Part shown: piece after piece, positions 6,661 to 8,338 of the stretch
Layout: each line of letters opens with the position of its first letter
Position numbering within the stretch: position 1 is the stretch's first letter
DNA from: JBBQKP01 sp038326995
Lineage (GTDB): Bacteria; Planctomycetota; Phycisphaerae; Tepidisphaerales; Tepidisphaeraceae
Length of the DNA: 8,338 nucleotides
Reading direction: 5' to 3'
Assembly (NCBI GenBank): GCA_038326995.1
Contig: JBBQKP010000151.1
Span: 1 to 8,338 of the forward strand
Position numbers and translations under genes: made by a program
The notes under the pieces: generated by a model
Seen by the model: the letters and a program-made list of their open reading frames with translations, nothing else
Databases searched by the model: none
What the model was told of the DNA's origin: nothing

Positions 6661-6670
6661 CCCTGCAGGG
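6661..6670. other. Perfect 10-bp palindrome just past the peptidase stop
   Basis: CCCTGCAGGG lies 12 bp beyond the peptidase stop codon, next to a second CTGCAG at 6654-6659. On the minus strand the two can form a 6-bp stem with a 3-base loop. No T-run follows, so it is not a standard intrinsic terminator. Confidence 0.3.
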
Positions 6671-6682
6671 CCAAAAGTGTTC

Positions 6683-7984
6683 CTACTTCCTCAGCAGCAT
6701 CTCCGCGACAAGCACCTGACGCGCCGATTCGAGTTGCGAATCCACCGGCCGCGTCGTGGCAGGTCGTGTGGCGGCCTGCTCGCGTGAATAGAAAATCTGC
6801 GACTGGCTCCAGTAGTTCAGCACGGCTTCGGTCTGCTGAGGATCAAGCGTGACCACGATCTGCGGATCGACGCCCCATTCCGTGCTGTCGGGCTTGCGGT
6901 GCAGCAATCGTCCGCTGGGCAAATAATAGTGCGCGACCGTCATCTTCAGCATCGCGCCTTTGGGCATGGCCATCGGCTCCTGAACCGAACCCTTGCCGAA
7001 AGTCCGCTCGCCCACGAGCGTCGCGCGGCGGTGCTCGGCCAGCGCGCCCGCGACGATCTCGCTCGCAGAAGCGCTGCTGGAATTAATGAGCAATGCGACG
7101 GGGAAGAACGGCAAAGTTTTGCCCGAGTCGACGCTGTAGGTTTGCTCAGCGCGGTGCAGGCCGCGCGTTCGCACGATGACGCCTTGGTCGATGAACAGGT
7201 TCGACATTGCAACAGCCTCGGCGAGTTCGCCGCCCGGGTTAAAGCGGAGATCCAGCACGAGCGATTTCATGTCGAGCGATCGCAGCTTCAGAATTTCGTC
7301 CTGCAGATGCTCGGCCGTCTCGGGCGTGAACTGCGTGATGCGGATGTAGGCGATCTTCGTTTCAGTATCGAGCCAGAAATTCTGCGAGCCGTCACTGTTT
7401 CGAAAAAGCCCGAAAAGCGTCGGCGAAACGATGTTGCGACGAACGACGGATTTCTTCACCTCGCTGCCGTCGGATTTGCGAATCAGCAGCTCGACGGAAG
7501 TCCCTTCGGGCCCGGCAATGAACGTGCGAACGTCGTCGAACTTCAGGCCTTGCAACTTCGTCCCGCCCGCAGAGAGGATGACGTCGCCGGGAACTAAACC
7601 CGCTTCGAGCGCGGGCGAATCGTCCATGGGCGTGACGACCTGAATCTCGCCGTCGGGTGTCAGACCGAGTTGCACGCCGATGCCCTTGAAATTGCCCGTC
7701 ATAAGTCGCTGAAATTGCTCGGCCTCGACGGGCGGGAAAAATTGCGTGTACGGGTCGAGCGGCTGGAGCATGCCGGCGATCGCGGCGTCGGCGAATTGAC
7801 GGTCGAGCTGATCCTTCGAAATCTCATCGACGTAATTCGCCGCCAGTCGCTCGCGCACTTCCAAAATCGGGTCGGCGAAATCCCGCTGGTCTTTGCGTAC
7901 TAGAAAGCTGCCCGGCACCCACATCAGCGACACGCCGAGTGAGAGAATCGCGATCAGCCAAACCGCCCGTTCACGCCAATTCAT
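6683..7984 (-). CDS. S41-family C-terminal-processing peptidase with PDZ domain (433 aa)
   Basis: This is a serine protease of the Ctp/Prc family, which trims or degrades envelope proteins at their C-termini. Residues 7-29 form an uncleaved-looking membrane anchor. An N-terminal segment (LEVRERLAANYVDEIS... LDPYTQFFPP) is typical of the family. A PDZ domain spans about 95-175 (GIGVQLG, SPALEAGLVPGDVIL). The S41 domain runs from about 205 to 375 and includes LVLDLRFNPGGELAEAV (243-259) and the nucleophile motif SASASEI with Ser306. The general base Lys331 lies in TFGKGSVQ. Gln335 is also in place, so the enzyme should be active. The C-terminal tail (from about 400) has a TRPATTRP stretch and a charged helix. 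GGAG lies 7 bases before the ATG. The gene follows the hydrolase after 60 nt and is probably co-transcribed with it. I give no symbol because family members are many. Confidence 0.95.
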   Translation of the reverse strand: MNWRERAVWLIAILSLGVSLMWVPGSFLVRKDQRDFADPILEVRERLAANYVDEISKDQLDRQFADAAIAGMLQPLDPYTQFFPPVEAEQFQRLMTGNFKGIGVQLGLTPDGEIQVVTPMDDSPALEAGLVPGDVILSAGGTKLQGLKFDDVRTFIAGPEGTSVELLIRKSDGSEVKKSVVRRNIVSPTLFGLFRNSDGSQNFWLDTETKIAYIRITQFTPETAEHLQDEILKLRSLDMKSLVLDLRFNPGGELAEAVAMSNLFIDQGVIVRTRGLHRAEQTYSVDSGKTLPFFPVALLINSSSASASEIVAGALAEHRRATLVGERTFGKGSVQEPMAMPKGAMLKMTVAHYYLPSGRLLHRKPDSTEWGVDPQIVVTLDPQQTEAVLNYWSQSQIFYSREQAATRPATTRPVDSQLESARQVLVAEMLLRK

Positions 7985-7985
7985 A

Positions 7986-8003
7986 AAGTTGCTCCGAAAT
8001 TGT
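7986..8003 (-). promoter_or_regulatory. Ribosome binding site of the S41 peptidase gene
   Basis: On the minus strand CGGAG lies 7 bases before the ATG at 7984, the clearest Shine-Dalgarno sequence in the window, and supports this start. Confidence 0.6.
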
Positions 8004-8044
8004 TTGTCGATATTTCAGGTCACAGCATACAAGGGAAAACTATT

Positions 8045-8338
8045 TCAGGCCGATGCTCCCAAGAACTCCCGCATCACCTTCGCGACTTGCACTGGCGATT
8101 CGAACGGAGCCATGTGACCGGCATTGGGGATGATGTCCAATCTCGCGCCGCGCTCGCCGCACGCGTCGGCCGTCTGTTTCGCGACGGCCAGCGAAATGAT
8201 CGCGTCGTGCTCGCCCACGATGACCTGCGTCTTCAAACCCATGGACGAAAGCAGGGCTGTGAAATCGCGGCGATCCCGCATCGCGCAGCTCGCGTACTCG
8301 ATCGTGAGGGGCGAGATCTGCTGCATGATGTCGCGAAG
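8045..8338 (-). CDS. Alpha/beta-hydrolase, C-terminal part (start outside window)
   Basis: The frame is open from the right edge to the TGA at 8047-8045, giving 97 residues. The first ATG inside the window (8326) is not the likely start, because coding sequence continues upstream of it as LRDI. The visible part is the last third of an alpha/beta-hydrolase fold. VIVGEHDAIISLAVAKQTAD carries the usual catalytic Asp (GEHD) followed by the cap-side helix. DIIPNAGHMAPFESPVQVAKVMREFL carries the catalytic His (AGHM) and the final helix. The nucleophile motif would lie outside the window. Members hydrolyse esters, lactones, haloalkanes or C-C bonds, and the substrate cannot be told. It probably forms an operon with the S41 peptidase gene 60 nt downstream. 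Confidence 0.88.
   Translation of the reverse strand, partial: LRDIMQQISPLTIEYASCAMRDRRDFTALLSSMGLKTQVIVGEHDAIISLAVAKQTADACGERGARLDIIPNAGHMAPFESPVQVAKVMREFLGASA

Larger units (their letters stand above)
6230..6682. other. Intergenic region between peptidase and ABC exporter, with a palindromic repeat array
   Basis: These 453 bp hold no real gene. The part from 6230 to about 6420 is unique sequence that probably carries the exporter promoter, though I see no strong -35/-10 pair. The part from 6423 to 6646 is the repeat array. All three plus-strand frames are open across the array only because its period is 38 bp and its unit contains no stop. Confidence 0.65.

Noticed and set aside
6396..6852. 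Plus-strand frames encoding repeats such as VAPVSDRCHVHCRWHRSPI
   Set aside because: They arise from the 38-bp repeat, whose period is not a multiple of three, so the same sequence is open in all three frames. They also run into the antisense of the S41 peptidase gene.
7985..8044. Separate promoter for the S41 peptidase in the 60-nt gap
   Set aside because: TTGTAT and ATATCG are only 13 bases apart, and no better pair is present.

Overview
This looks like an ordinary chromosomal stretch of a GC-rich Gram-negative bacterium. The envelope-type proteins and the dispersed palindromes of the type gcacaggt-cggag-acctgtgc suggest a planctomycete, perhaps of the Phycisphaerae, but that is an impression from memory and not a test. 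Every gene I can support lies on the minus strand, so transcription runs from right to left.

Reading in the direction of transcription, the window starts with the 3' part of an alpha/beta-hydrolase gene (8338-8045). A complete S41 C-terminal-processing peptidase follows after 60 nt (7984-6683). A 453-bp gap then holds an array of five 38-bp palindromic repeats plus one inverted solo copy. Next come a complete MsbA/LmrA-type ABC exporter with fused membrane and ATPase domains (6229-4145), tRNA-Ser(GCU) (4067-3979), tRNA-Ala(UGC) (3854-3782) and, only 17 nt after that tRNA, a small lipoprotein gene (3764-3237). After a 346-bp non-coding leader region, the left third (2890-1) is the 5' part of a very large gene. 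It encodes a two-partner-secretion (TPS) exoprotein of the filamentous-haemagglutinin type, open for 963 codons and running off the left edge. This is the largest real coding region in the window. It has no stop inside the window, and the many plus-strand open frames facing it are antisense shadows.

The genes share an envelope theme rather than one pathway: a secreted giant adhesin, a lipoprotein, a lipid or drug exporter and a periplasmic or membrane-anchored protease. No CRISPR array, prophage, transposase or antiphage system is visible. The most noteworthy items are the in-frame 387-codon internal repeat of the adhesin, the regular 38-bp palindrome array, the tRNA-Ala joined closely to a lipoprotein gene, and an odd arginine/proline/glycine-rich tail on that lipoprotein. 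I found no evidence for a wholly new system.
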